Source: Mycobacterium sp. 852013-50091_SCH5140682 (GTDB lineage: Bacteria; Actinomycetota; Actinomycetes; Mycobacteriales; Mycobacteriaceae). From it: 64,000 bases of DNA. Numbering within the stretch: the stretch's first letter is position 1; each line of letters starts with the position of its first letter. The notes below the pieces were generated by a model that saw nothing but the letters and a program-made list of their open reading frames with translations, did no database searches and had not been told where the DNA came from. The position numbers and the translations under genes were made by a program. Location: positions 106,236 through 170,235 of the forward strand of contig NZ_LZTB01000122.1 in the NCBI RefSeq assembly GCF_001665685.1, written 5' to 3'. Positions 42,457 through 50,657 of the stretch are shown here, in pieces.

Positions 42457-43167
42457 ATGCAGCAAACATATTTGAGATTTGCCGGCATCATCGCAGTTGC
42501 CGCTACCGGCGCTCTTGGCGTCGGGTGTTCGAACAATTCCACGGGGTCGGGCAGTGAGACCAGCCGACCTGCCAGCGAAGCCACGACCGGAGCGGAGTCC
42601 GGTACTGCAACTCCGGGCGAGTCGGTTGCTCCGGGCGCTGGCGGAACGGCCGCCCCCGGTGCGCCCGCCGAACCCGGCGCGCCTGGCAACGCAGGAGCCC
42701 CGGGCGCTCCCGGTGCCCCCGGTTCCCCTGGCGCTCCCGGTGCCCCCGGCGAACCAGGCGCCCCGGGCGGCCCTGCGCCCGGTGCGCCGAACACCGGCCC
42801 GGCGGACAGCACCACGATCGTCACGCCCAACGGCTCATTCGTCGTTCAGGGCATCATCCTGCAGAAGTACAACGCGACCGGCGGCGCGAGCAGCCCGCTC
42901 GGCCTGCCGACCGCGAGTGAGGCGCCCGCGCCCAACGGCGGTCAGTTCAGCACGTTCAACGGCGGCGCGATCTACTGGACGCCGCAGACCGGGGCTCACA
43001 TCGTGTGGGGCGGGATCCGAGACGCGTGGGAGCGCGACGGCGGCGCAGGGGGCCGGCTTGGGTACCCCACGTCGGACGAGGAGACGATCCCCGGCGGATG
43101 GCAGTCGCAGTTCCAACACGGAACCATCACCTACACCGACGGTCAGGCCAAGGTCGAGGCTCGCTGA
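42457..43167 (+). CDS. lipoprotein with a collagen-like Gly-X-Y tract and an LGFP-like domain
   Basis: A 236-residue exported lipoprotein (signal peptide ending GALGVGC, Cys24). After a Ser/Thr/Glu-rich linker comes a Gly-Ala-Pro-dominated Gly-X-Y tract of about 15 triplets (about residues 60-108; GAPGAPGAPGSPGAPGAPGE). Two LGFP-like repeats follow (SSPLGLPTASEAPAPNGGQFSTFNGGAIYWTPQTG split over two units, then GGRLGYPTSDEETIPGGWQSQF). LGFP repeats occur in cell-wall-associated actinobacterial proteins such as mycolyltransferases. The tract would be a rigid spacer placing the domain away from the membrane. ATG 42457 has AAGGGGAGA upstream. Confidence 0.85.
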   Translation: MQQTYLRFAGIIAVAATGALGVGCSNNSTGSGSETSRPASEATTGAESGTATPGESVAPGAGGTAAPGAPAEPGAPGNAGAPGAPGAPGSPGAPGAPGEPGAPGGPAPGAPNTGPADSTTIVTPNGSFVVQGIILQKYNATGGASSPLGLPTASEAPAPNGGQFSTFNGGAIYWTPQTGAHIVWGGIRDAWERDGGAGGRLGYPTSDEETIPGGWQSQFQHGTITYTDGQAKVEAR

Positions 43168-43252
43168 CCGTCTTCTGACACCTTCCGACGACTCGCATCG
43201 GTGCCGAGTGGCCCGGTGCGAGTCGCCGTTCAACCACCCATCTGGAGATCAC

Positions 43253-43423
43253 ATGGCGCACGTGAGTGACGAAACCCTCAACGAGCTACGCCGAGAGCTC
43301 AACCGCTTCAAAAGCGAGCAGTACCGCGACCGTGGCTATGCCGCAGCCCATCTCGCCGGCGCTGTGGAAATGCTGCTGGAGGAAGCCGAGCAGAGTATCG
43401 GCGAGCGCTATCAGGCGGGCTGA
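43253..43423 (+). CDS. small hypothetical protein (56 residues)
   Basis: A 56-residue, strongly helical, charged protein: MAHVSDETLNELRRELNRF, then a YRDRGYAAAHLAGAVEMLLEEAEQSIGERYQAG-type second helix (given here in parts). The ribosome-binding site GGAGA is well placed and codon use looks native. No signal peptide or membrane helix is present. I recognise no family, though small helical proteins like this are widespread in mycobacteria. A strong terminator follows its stop. Confidence 0.65.
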   Translation: MAHVSDETLNELRRELNRFKSEQYRDRGYAAAHLAGAVEMLLEEAEQSIGERYQAG

Positions 43424-43437
43424 TGTCGGCAAACGGA

Positions 43438-43464
43438 AAAAGCCCCAGGGTTACTGGGGCTTTT
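43438..43464. terminator. bidirectional intrinsic terminator
   Basis: AAAAGCCCCAG-GGTTA-CTGGGGCTTTT: a perfect 11-base stem flanked by A and T runs. It can end the 56-residue gene on the plus strand and tRNA-Lys on the minus strand, whose 3-prime end is six bases away. Confidence 0.88.
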
Positions 43465-43469
43465 CGTTG

Positions 43470-43542
<73 letters not shown>

Positions 43543-43695
43543 GCGCATGGAACGATAACAGGCCATGCGCTCAAGATGAAATCCGCTGGCCCGTGTTGCC
43601 GGTGCGAGACCGTGCGTAACCCCGCCATCAGACATTCCCTTAGACTATTGCCAGAATTCGTCGGTTTGCTGACGTCATGCGAGGTGGAGCGAGAA

Positions 43696-44916
43696 ATGTG
43701 GCAGGTGCAGGCGTTGACCCGGCCGGGGCGGAAACGGCTCCGCCGCGCGGCCGTTGCCCTGGCTCCGGCTGTGATCTTCGGCATATCGGCATGCACGGGT
43801 GCCGTCTCGGCGCCACCACCGCCTGTGATCGCCGACAAGGGCACGCCATTCGGCGATCTGCTGGTGCCGAGGGTCAATGCCTCGGTGGCCGACGGAGCGG
43901 TCGGTGTGGCGGTCGACGCCCCGGTGACCGTCAGCGCGGAGAACGGTGTGCTGGGCAGCGTCAGCATGGCCGACGCCAACGGCACCCCGGTTGCCGGCAA
44001 GCTCAGCGCCGACGGCCTGACATGGTCGAGCACTGATCCGCTCGACTTCAACGAGCGCTACACCCTCAGTGCCCAATCGCTGGGTCTCGGCGGGGTCGCC
44101 AACCGGCGCATCACCTTCCAGACGCATTCCCCGGCGAACCTGACCATGCCCTACGTGCTGCCCAACGACGGCGAGGTCGTCGGCATCGGACAACCCATCG
44201 CGGTGCGGTTCGACGAGAACATCACCGACCGGCCGGCCGCACAGCGCGCCATCACGGTCAAGACCGACCCACCCGTGGAAGGCGCCTTCTACTGGCTGAG
44301 CAATCGTGAAGTGCGTTGGCGCCCAGCCGCATACTGGAAACCCGGCACGGCGGTGGACGTGACGGTGAACACCTACGGTGTGCGGTTGGGCGACGGGCTG
44401 TTCGGGCAGAAGAACGTCGCCAGCCACTTCACCATCGGGGACGAGGTCATCGCGACCGCGGACGACAACACCAAGACCCTGACCATCCGGCGCAACGGCC
44501 AGATCGTCAAGACCATGCCGATCTCGATGGGCAAGAACAGCACTCCGACCAACAACGGCACCTACATCATCGGCGACCGCTTCAGTCACCTGATCATGGA
44601 CTCGTCGACCTACGGCGTTCCGGTCAACTCGCCCAACGGATATCGCACCGAGGTCGACTTCGCCACCCAGATGTCCTACAGCGGCATCTATGTACACGCG
44701 GCACCCTGGTCGGTGGGTAGCCAAGGCTATAGCAACACCAGCCACGGGTGCCTGAACGTGAGCACCGCCAATGCCCGCTGGTTCTTCGAGAACACCAAAC
44801 GGGGCGACATCGTCGAGGTGGCCAACACCGTGGGCCCGGTGTTGCCGGGGACCGAGGGCCTGGGCGACTGGAACATCCCCTGGGACCAGTGGCGCGCAGG
44901 CAACGCCGGGACTTGA
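43696..44916 (+). CDS. ldtB: L,D-transpeptidase LdtB/LdtMt2-type lipoprotein (LppS)
   Basis: A 406-residue peptidoglycan crosslinker that forms 3-3 bonds between diaminopimelate residues and is inhibited by carbapenems. The lipobox is GISAC, followed by two Ig-like domains (about residues 55-250) and the YkuD catalytic domain with IYVHAAPW and SHGCLNVS. Cys352 corresponds to the catalytic Cys of the 408-residue M. tuberculosis enzyme Rv2518c. ATG 43696 gives a proper signal peptide; an in-frame start at 43576 overlaps the tRNA promoter region and is rejected. Confidence 0.96.
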   Translation: MWQVQALTRPGRKRLRRAAVALAPAVIFGISACTGAVSAPPPPVIADKGTPFGDLLVPRVNASVADGAVGVAVDAPVTVSAENGVLGSVSMADANGTPVAGKLSADGLTWSSTDPLDFNERYTLSAQSLGLGGVANRRITFQTHSPANLTMPYVLPNDGEVVGIGQPIAVRFDENITDRPAAQRAITVKTDPPVEGAFYWLSNREVRWRPAAYWKPGTAVDVTVNTYGVRLGDGLFGQKNVASHFTIGDEVIATADDNTKTLTIRRNGQIVKTMPISMGKNSTPTNNGTYIIGDRFSHLIMDSSTYGVPVNSPNGYRTEVDFATQMSYSGIYVHAAPWSVGSQGYSNTSHGCLNVSTANARWFFENTKRGDIVEVANTVGPVLPGTEGLGDWNIPWDQWRAGNAGT

Positions 44917-44920
44917 GCGA

Positions 44921-45388
44921 CTACTTGACCGAACGGTCCAGCGCGGCAAGCGATTCGGCGAGGAAGTCCTTGCCGAACGGAGGCATGCCGACCTGGTCGC
45001 GGAAGCTCTGCGGCGTACCGGTCCAGTCATAGGTCAGGGTGACGTCGGTGGCGTCGCCATTGGGTGTCAGGTCGTAGCGCCACCACCAGCCGCCCGGTTT
45101 GTGCTCGCCGGCATTGTCGAGTTGACCGGGAAACCACGCGATGGTGCGGTCCCTGTCGAATTCGCTGACCAGGTTGTGTATGACGTAGTGCCCGCCGGCC
45201 TGCAGCAGGAACATGTTGATCGCGAAGATCTGCCCCGTGCCGGTGATGGGCTGCGGGTCGATCGCGTCGCGCACCCAGTCCCCGGGTTCGGTGTCCTTGT
45301 GCCGGGCTGGATCTGACAGCACGGCGAAGACCGCGCTGGGCGCGGCGGCGATGGTGCGGGTGACGACGTAGCGCTCGGGTTCGGTCAC
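44921..45388 (-). CDS. SRPBCC family (START-like) protein
   Basis: A 155-residue helix-grip protein of the polyketide-cyclase/activator-of-Hsp90 type. It starts with the typical strand YVVTRTIAAAPSAVFAVLSDPARH, has a middle WRYDLTP strand, and ends in the long C-terminal helix (FGKDFLAESLAALDRSVK). Such folds bind hydrophobic ligands. GTG 45388 overlaps the DUF899 stop (GTGA), so the two are coupled. It is convergent with ldtB. Confidence 0.85.
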   Translation of the reverse strand: MTEPERYVVTRTIAAAPSAVFAVLSDPARHKDTEPGDWVRDAIDPQPITGTGQIFAINMFLLQAGGHYVIHNLVSEFDRDRTIAWFPGQLDNAGEHKPGGWWWRYDLTPNGDATDVTLTYDWTGTPQSFRDQVGMPPFGKDFLAESLAALDRSVK

Positions 45389-46071
45389 TGGGAGTCCTTT
45401 CCGTACATGCGGGCGATATCTGGGCTGTCGAGCCACCCCGAATAGGTTGGTCGTTTCGGCCAGCCCTCGGGGGAGTCCTGCCACTGCTCCTGTCTGCCCC
45501 AGGGCAGCAGGTCGATGAGCGCGAAGCTGTGGCTGAGCTGTTCGGTGCCGCGGCCGTTGGTGTGCCACGTGCGGTAGACGGTATCCCCGTCGCGCAGAAA
45601 CACATTCACGGCGAAGCCGGCGCCGGGAGCGGCGTCCATGTCAGCGCCGAACGAGCTCTGCGACGACGAGTACCACTGCATCTTGTTGCCGACCTTGTCG
45701 CGGTAGGCCAAAGCCTCTTCGATCGGGCCGTTGGTGACGATGACGAAGCGGGCGTCGTAATTGTCGAGGAACTCCAGTCGGGTGAACTGGGACGTGAAGC
45801 CCGTGCAGCCACCGCACTGCCATTCGGCCCCGTCGGCCCACATGTGGTGGTAGGTGATGAGCTGCGAGTGGCCGGCGAACACGTCGGCCAGCCGGACGGG
45901 TCCCTCGGCACCGATGAGCGTGTACTCGGGCAGTTCCACCATGGGTAGACGGCGCCGCTCGGCGGCGATCGCATCCAGCTCGCGGGTAGCGGCCTTCTCG
46001 CGGCGGCGCAGATCACCCAGCGCCGTGCGCCAGGTCTGCTCGTCAACCACCGGTGGCTTGGCTGTCGTCAT
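45385..46071 (-). CDS. DUF899 family thioredoxin-fold protein
   Basis: A 228-residue DUF899 protein with the family pattern: a conserved first helix, LPMVELPEYTLIGAEGPVRLADVF, LITYHHMW, and CGGCTGFTSQF with a CxxC pair in the active-site position of thioredoxin-like folds. The rest includes WYSSSQSSFGADM and a YRTWHTNGRG segment. Biochemical function is unsettled, with thiol or redox chemistry inferred from the fold. It is first of a two-gene operon with the SRPBCC gene. Confidence 0.87.
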   Translation of the reverse strand: MTTAKPPVVDEQTWRTALGDLRRREKAATRELDAIAAERRRLPMVELPEYTLIGAEGPVRLADVFAGHSQLITYHHMWADGAEWQCGGCTGFTSQFTRLEFLDNYDARFVIVTNGPIEEALAYRDKVGNKMQWYSSSQSSFGADMDAAPGAGFAVNVFLRDGDTVYRTWHTNGRGTEQLSHSFALIDLLPWGRQEQWQDSPEGWPKRPTYSGWLDSPDIARMYGKDSQ

Positions 46072-46204
46072 CGGATGCTCCTTCGCTAGAGGCTTTACAT
46101 GACGCCGGTCTCTCGTACTGACCCGCGGCGCGTCCGGAACTCATCGCGCACGGTACTGTCCGACGACAAAGGGTTACCTAACACCGGAAAGCGGGGCAAT
46201 CAGG

Positions 46205-46981
46205 ATGAGCGGCCATCAACCCGATACTGCCGGGCTGCGACTTCTCGTCGTCGGCGCTTCCTCGGGCATCGGTCACGCGGTCGCCATCAGCGCAGCCGAG
46301 CGTGGAGCGAAGGTCGCGGTGGCCGCCCGGCGCGTCGAGCTGTTGACCTCGCTGGCCGATTCGATCGGTGGTTCGGCGTTTGAGCTCGACGTCGAGGAAT
46401 CCGGAGCCATCACCCGCGTGGTCGACGCCGCGGCGCAGAGCCTCGGTGGACTCGACGGCGTGGTGTTCACCAGCACCGTGGTGCCGTTCGCGTACGTCGA
46501 GGACACCGACGTCGCCACCTGGTTGCACGCGTTCAGCGTCAACACTGTCGGCGCCAACAACGTGCTGCGCGCCGCGTTGCCGCATCTGTCCGACAACGGA
46601 GTCATCCTGATCGCGTCGAGCCACGACGTCGGCAGGCCGCGCGCCGGGGTGGCCGCGTACGGCGCCAGCAAGGCCGCGCTCGACGAGATCCTGCACTCCT
46701 GGCGCAGTGAACATCCCGAACTCTCGATCCTTCGGGTCGGTATCGGCCCGACCGAGGACACCGAGATCCTGCGCGGCGCAGACCGTGATCTGCTGGCCCA
46801 ACTGTACGACTCGTGGGTCGAACACGGACGGCTGCCCAAACGGATGTCGGCGCTGCGCGACGTCGCCAACACGTTGGTATCCCTCGTCAGCACTGCACAC
46901 GAAAACCCCAGCGTGGTACCGGAATTCGTGCAGCTGGCACCGAGGATCCGGCGGTCGACGAAGACTGAGGCGCGCGGCTAG
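46205..46981 (+). CDS. short-chain dehydrogenase/reductase
   Basis: A 258-residue Rossmann-fold oxidoreductase. The nucleotide motif is GASSGIGH (about residues 17-24) followed by ARR, which favours NADP(H). The catalytic Ser is in IASSHD and Tyr/Lys are in YGASK. The substrate cannot be inferred. It is convergent with the methyltransferase and overlaps it by four bases. Confidence 0.9.
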   Translation: MSGHQPDTAGLRLLVVGASSGIGHAVAISAAERGAKVAVAARRVELLTSLADSIGGSAFELDVEESGAITRVVDAAAQSLGGLDGVVFTSTVVPFAYVEDTDVATWLHAFSVNTVGANNVLRAALPHLSDNGVILIASSHDVGRPRAGVAAYGASKAALDEILHSWRSEHPELSILRVGIGPTEDTEILRGADRDLLAQLYDSWVEHGRLPKRMSALRDVANTLVSLVSTAHENPSVVPEFVQLAPRIRRSTKTEARG

Positions 46982-47574
46982 ACCGGTGCCTGCCAGGTGA
47001 TCAGGACGCGACCGTAGAGCAGCCGCCGCACGGTCGCGCCGGGAAGTGCTTGACGGACCTTGGTGCGCAACTCGCCGAACGTTTCCGGCGGAGGCCATTT
47101 GATGGGTGCCGAGTGCTCCCACTTGCCCTTGGCGTGGTTGACGACGGCGCACGCTGTCCACGCCGGGATATGCCAGGCGATTTCGCGCAGCGACGGCTTC
47201 ACGAACGTCGTCACCGCGACCGTGCCACCGGGACGCACCAGCGAGGCGAACCGGGTGAGCGCGGCGCGCGTGTCGTCGAAATGATGGAGAGCGGCATTCG
47301 AGACCACCGCATCGAATGCGTGCGCGGGCAGGTCCGTGGACATGACATCGCCGTGGATCCAGTTGACCGGTGCGGTCGGGAAGCGGATCTGGGCCCGGTC
47401 GAGCACCGGCTCGTCGATGTCCACGGCCATCACGTCCGGCACCCGCTGAGCCAGCCGGGCCGCCAGGAAGCCGTCGCCACACCCGACGTCGAGAACGGTG
47501 TGGGCATCCTGCGGGACCTTCGAAACGAGCAGCCCGTCGTAGTGAATGTTGATGTTCCACGGTTGGTTGTCCAC
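46978..47574 (-). CDS. class I SAM-dependent methyltransferase
   Basis: A 198-residue methyltransferase of the Methyltransf_11/25 type. Motif I is VLDVGCGDGFLAARL (Gly-rich SAM loop), the acidic residue is in MAVDIDEP, and motif IV is FDAVVSNAALHHF. The substrate is unknown. The start at 47574 has no close upstream gene. A gap of 172 bases to the next gene holds nothing I can identify. Confidence 0.9.
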   Translation of the reverse strand: MDNQPWNINIHYDGLLVSKVPQDAHTVLDVGCGDGFLAARLAQRVPDVMAVDIDEPVLDRAQIRFPTAPVNWIHGDVMSTDLPAHAFDAVVSNAALHHFDDTRAALTRFASLVRPGGTVAVTTFVKPSLREIAWHIPAWTACAVVNHAKGKWEHSAPIKWPPPETFGELRTKVRQALPGATVRRLLYGRVLITWQAPV

Positions 47575-47746
47575 TACTTCGTGGATACCAGGTTCTGCCG
47601 GGCCTCATCGGGAGCTGACGCGGAAAATGCGGTCTACCTGCGCAGACGACGTTCCTGCAGGGGGCCCATTCTTGGGTCGACGCGTGAAACTAACACCACC
47701 CGAGGTCGAGCTACCCGAGGGGCGTTGGCGCTTGCTTACGCGGAAT

Positions 47747-48295
47747 CTAGTCCCTCTTCTCAAGCGCAGCTTCGGCCCAGTAGCCACCCATTCCTGACGG
47801 TATGGCGATGACGCGGATGGTGCGTGGCGTCGATTGCTGTCCGGGGCAGAGTTGTTGGAGTTGCATGTCGAAGGCCCGGGCATGCTCAACTGCCTTGGCA
47901 TACCAGGGCACGAGGGTAGCGGGATGTTCTTGGTCCCCTTTGTCTTCGACACTGACGAGGGCGTACTGGCATCCAGGTGGTGGCAGTACTGCCGTGATGT
48001 TTTCGGTGATTGTCTTGTTGGTGACATCGTTTTCTGGGTGGCCGTGGAATCGTAGTAGGTCAACGTTGTCGGGATTCCTGGTGTTCAGTGCTGAGACGAT
48101 GGCCCCGGCAGCTTTTTCCTGCATCGCAGGGGTGTAATCCCTCATCCCGTATGAGTTGTGACCTCCGTAGGGGTTTCTGCTATCGATGATGTGCCAGTAC
48201 CAGAACCATGCGACGGCCCCGCCGATCACGATCACAGCGACAACGCCGGCTACGGTCGCCGTTCTTCGGATGTTCTTGTTGGCTGGCATGTTCAC
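47747..48295 (-). CDS. single-pass membrane protein, last gene of the type VII secretion-like module
   Basis: A 182-residue protein with a short basic cytoplasmic tail and one transmembrane helix (about residues 12-34; TVAGVVAVIVIGGAVAWFWYW). An extracytoplasmic domain with two Cys (PPGCQYAL, QQLCPGQ) follows. The start is GTG 48295, overlapping the effector-like gene stop as GTGA; ATG 48289 is the alternative. No known domain. Its position after an amidase-like effector suits an immunity or accessory protein, which is inference only. Confidence 0.75.
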   Translation of the reverse strand: MNMPANKNIRRTATVAGVVAVIVIGGAVAWFWYWHIIDSRNPYGGHNSYGMRDYTPAMQEKAAGAIVSALNTRNPDNVDLLRFHGHPENDVTNKTITENITAVLPPPGCQYALVSVEDKGDQEHPATLVPWYAKAVEHARAFDMQLQQLCPGQQSTPRTIRVIAIPSGMGGYWAEAALEKRD

Positions 48296-49263
48296 TCTCC
48301 GGGGTAGTGCAAGTGGACGAATTCAACATTCGCTGATCCGCCAGTGAAACCGGGACCGTCCGGCATCCAGTCGTTATGGAAGTTGTTGTCGCCGTTCGCA
48401 TGTTGGTCTACAACGTCGACCAGCCTGCCGTTCTGCATTTCTTGGCCGACGTAGACAGCGGTGTGGTTGATCGTTCCAGTGGCTTCGTCGTGGTAGTAGA
48501 TCAGGTCTCCAGGCACTAACCCAGCTTTCGATGGTGCCAGGGGGTCGAGTGCGGCGCGGGCGGGCATCGGTGACGTGCCGACGACCTCGCCGCGACCAGA
48601 GTTGACGATGAAGTCGCGATTGGCTTGCGCGACCGACCAAGTGTTGGACCGGTCGTTGCCCGGGAAGTGGAGACCATTGTTGTAATACCAGTCGTCAGCG
48701 TCGCCACGGTGCACCGTGCTGTTCTCCGGTGCTTCGTGGAAGTTCAACGCGTCAAGTGGCGCCAGTGCGGCGGTGATCTTGGCCGCAGTTTCTCCGTCGA
48801 TTCGGGCGAGGTTTTGCACCCGTTCGGCGATTTCGGCGGCGAACACCTTGGCGTGGGCCTGGCGAGTCTGTGCAGCGCGAAGCATGCTCCAGGACTGGTC
48901 GGTGACCGAAAAATCCTGTCCGACAGTAAAACCTGCCGCCTCGGCTTCTTCGATGGTGTCGAGAACCTGGCGTTTGGCCCATATCAGGTCCCCGGCACCG
49001 TGGCGGGCGGCGGAGGCGGCGGCGTGGAGGCAGTCGGCCGCACCGCGCACTGTGACGACGTCGTCCCAAGCGCGGGCGGCGGCGGCATCGGCTCCCGCGC
49101 CCTCCCACGTGGTGCCGACGGTCTGGGTGTGCAGGGACTCGAAGGTCGACTCCCACCGTCGTGCGGTGGTCGTCCAATGGGTGACGGGGGCCTCCAGGTG
49201 GGCCACGTCAAAGGCTTCGACATCAGCGCGAGTCAGGGTGGCGGCCGCGGTGACTGCAGTCAT
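48292..49263 (-). CDS. type VII secretion effector-like protein with amidase-like C-terminal domain
   Basis: A 323-residue protein in two parts. The N-terminal half (about residues 1-170) is helical and includes a WEG turn in TTWEGAGADAA, as in WXG100/LXG-type secreted proteins. The C-terminal part (about 185-323) has GDLIYYHDEATGTINHTAVYVGQ and VVDQHANGDN, resembling the last strands of bacterial amidase or NlpC-like domains. The expected catalytic Cys is not seen; the only Cys is in the helical half. It may be inactive, use another nucleophile, or have diverged. The upstream ESX-like gene overlaps its start. Confidence 0.75.
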   Translation of the reverse strand: MTAVTAAATLTRADVEAFDVAHLEAPVTHWTTTARRWESTFESLHTQTVGTTWEGAGADAAAARAWDDVVTVRGAADCLHAAASAARHGAGDLIWAKRQVLDTIEEAEAAGFTVGQDFSVTDQSWSMLRAAQTRQAHAKVFAAEIAERVQNLARIDGETAAKITAALAPLDALNFHEAPENSTVHRGDADDWYYNNGLHFPGNDRSNTWSVAQANRDFIVNSGRGEVVGTSPMPARAALDPLAPSKAGLVPGDLIYYHDEATGTINHTAVYVGQEMQNGRLVDVVDQHANGDNNFHNDWMPDGPGFTGGSANVEFVHLHYPGE

Positions 49264-49559
49264 CAGACCTGCATGGTCTGGCCGACTTCTGCGACCTGTT
49301 CCGCCGAGTCCTCATCGGCGCTGGCGTAGGAGCCGCTCGCGGTACGGACCTTTGCGCCGGTCGCGCGGGAGCGGTTGGCCAGGGTGGTCGCGGCAGCGGT
49401 CACCAGACTGTGCCCGGTCTTGACAGCACTGGTGGTTGCCCACAACGGCGACCCAGTTAACGAGGGCGCGGGGCTGCCGACCAAGGTGGTAGCTGCGGTG
49501 TCGTGGGCACCGACGAGCTGCTGTAGGTCCGTTGTGTCGACCTCAAGATTGTTTGCCAT
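49263..49559 (-). CDS. ESX secretion-associated (EspC/DUF2580-like) small protein
   Basis: A 98-residue helical-hairpin protein. The start NNLEVDTTDLQQLVGAH and the Ala/Thr-rich helices fit the type VII secretion target family. Near the C-terminus it carries Y-A-S-A-D (in SGSYASADED), the YxxxD general secretion signal of mycobacterial ESX substrates. ATG 49559 has a GGGGGACGG ribosome-binding site. Its stop and the next start share a base (TGATG), so it is co-produced with the effector-like protein as a likely secretion partner. Confidence 0.8.
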   Translation of the reverse strand: MANNLEVDTTDLQQLVGAHDTAATTLVGSPAPSLTGSPLWATTSAVKTGHSLVTAAATTLANRSRATGAKVRTASGSYASADEDSAEQVAEVGQTMQV

Positions 49560-49742
49560 CGCCGTCCCCCGACCCGCTCGACGTCTGGTGAGCAGAATAT
49601 CGCGCCGCAACGAGGGCTCAGCGCACCGAATCTCACGACGCCGAGTTGCTGCGCGGCGTCTAACATCCCTGCTTCGCCTGTCCACTCAGAACTGACTGTC
49701 GGGAAACTGAGGGGGCCGAATGGGCGTGCGTCAAACACCAAA

Positions 49743-49770
49743 AACGCCGCCTACTTGCGTAGACGGCGTT
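49743..49770 (-). terminator. intrinsic terminator of tRNA-His
   Basis: AACGCCG-C-CTAC, loop TTGC, GTAG-A-CGGCGTT: 11 pairs with one mismatch. On the minus strand it is followed by a TTTTT tract. It lies eight bases after the tRNA-His 3-prime end. Confidence 0.85.
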
Positions 49771-49777
49771 CTGTCGG

Positions 49778-49850
49778 GGTGGCTGACGGGACTCGAACCC
49801 GCGACAACCAGGATCACAACCTGGTGCTCTACCAACTGAACTACAGCCAC
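49778..49850 (-). tRNA. hisT: tRNA-His (anticodon GUG)
   Basis: A 73-base cloverleaf on the minus strand. The acceptor GTGGCTG pairs with CAGCCAC, the discriminator is C as required for His identity, and the anticodon loop has GTG. The base before position 1 is G (49851), so G-1 is encoded. It sits beside orn, as hisT does in M. tuberculosis. Confidence 0.96.
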
Positions 49851-49892
49851 CATCGCCGCTTTCGCCTTTCGGCAGGTGCGGCGTCGTAGATA

Positions 49893-50540
49893 CTAGCCGC
49901 TCGGACGCTGGAGTGCCGAATCGTTATCCCCGGCGTTGTCCGAATCCGGCCCCAGCGTGCTGGCCACGGCCGCAATATCGCTGGTAGACGGCCCGGGCGG
50001 GGCGACGAAGGCCGTCGCGCGGTAGTACTTCAATTCCCGGATCGACTCGTGGATGTCGGCCAGCGCGCGGTGTGCGAGCCCTTTCTCGGGCTGGCCGAAG
50101 TAGATCCGCGGGTACCAGCGTCGGCACAACTCCTTGATGGAACTGACGTCGATCATCCGGTAGTGCAGGTAATCGTCGAGTTTGGGCATGTCGCGGGCGA
50201 TGAAACCGCGGTCGGTCGCGATGGAGTTGCCCGCCAGGGGTGCGGTCTTGGCCTGCTTGACGTGGCCACGGATGTAGTCGAGCACCATCTCTTCGGCGGT
50301 CGTCACGTCGACGGTGGAGGCGCGCACCTCTTCTATGAGGCCCGACCGGGTGTGCATCTGGGTCACGATGTCGACCATTGAGTCCAGCGCGGCGTCGTCG
50401 GTATGGATGACCACGTCCAAGCCGTCACCCAGAATGTTCAGGTCCGCGTCGGTGACCAGCACCGCGATCTCGATGAGGCGGTCATTCTTGAGGTCGAGGC
50501 CGGTCATCTCGCAGTCGATCCACACAAGTTCGTCTCGCAC
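49893..50540 (-). CDS. orn: oligoribonuclease
   Basis: A 215-residue DEDDh 3-prime-to-5-prime exoribonuclease that finishes degradation of 2-5-mer RNAs and pGpG. Catalytic acids are Asp9 and Glu11 in WIDCEMTGLDL, with the exonuclease II and III motifs in NSIATDRGF and HRALADIHESI. GTG 50540 gives exactly the 215 residues of the M. tuberculosis enzyme; longer frames upstream overlap the divergent gene's promoter. A variable C-terminal tail (about 185-215) is normal for mycobacteria. Confidence 0.96.
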   Translation of the reverse strand: MRDELVWIDCEMTGLDLKNDRLIEIAVLVTDADLNILGDGLDVVIHTDDAALDSMVDIVTQMHTRSGLIEEVRASTVDVTTAEEMVLDYIRGHVKQAKTAPLAGNSIATDRGFIARDMPKLDDYLHYRMIDVSSIKELCRRWYPRIYFGQPEKGLAHRALADIHESIRELKYYRATAFVAPPGPSTSDIAAVASTLGPDSDNAGDNDSALQRPSG

Positions 50541-50657
50541 GAAGGTCCACAGTATGCCCAAACCCGACAAGCGGTCGCCCGCACCCACCGCGCGGGCGTC
50601 TTGCCCAGTAGTGTCAGGTCCCGATTGGCTCGTTCGCGCATACGGGAGGACCGCGGC

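Noticed and set aside
43576..43695. An extended LdtB start 40 codons upstream
   Set aside because: It would bury the lipoprotein signal peptide and make the protein longer than the 408-residue orthologue.
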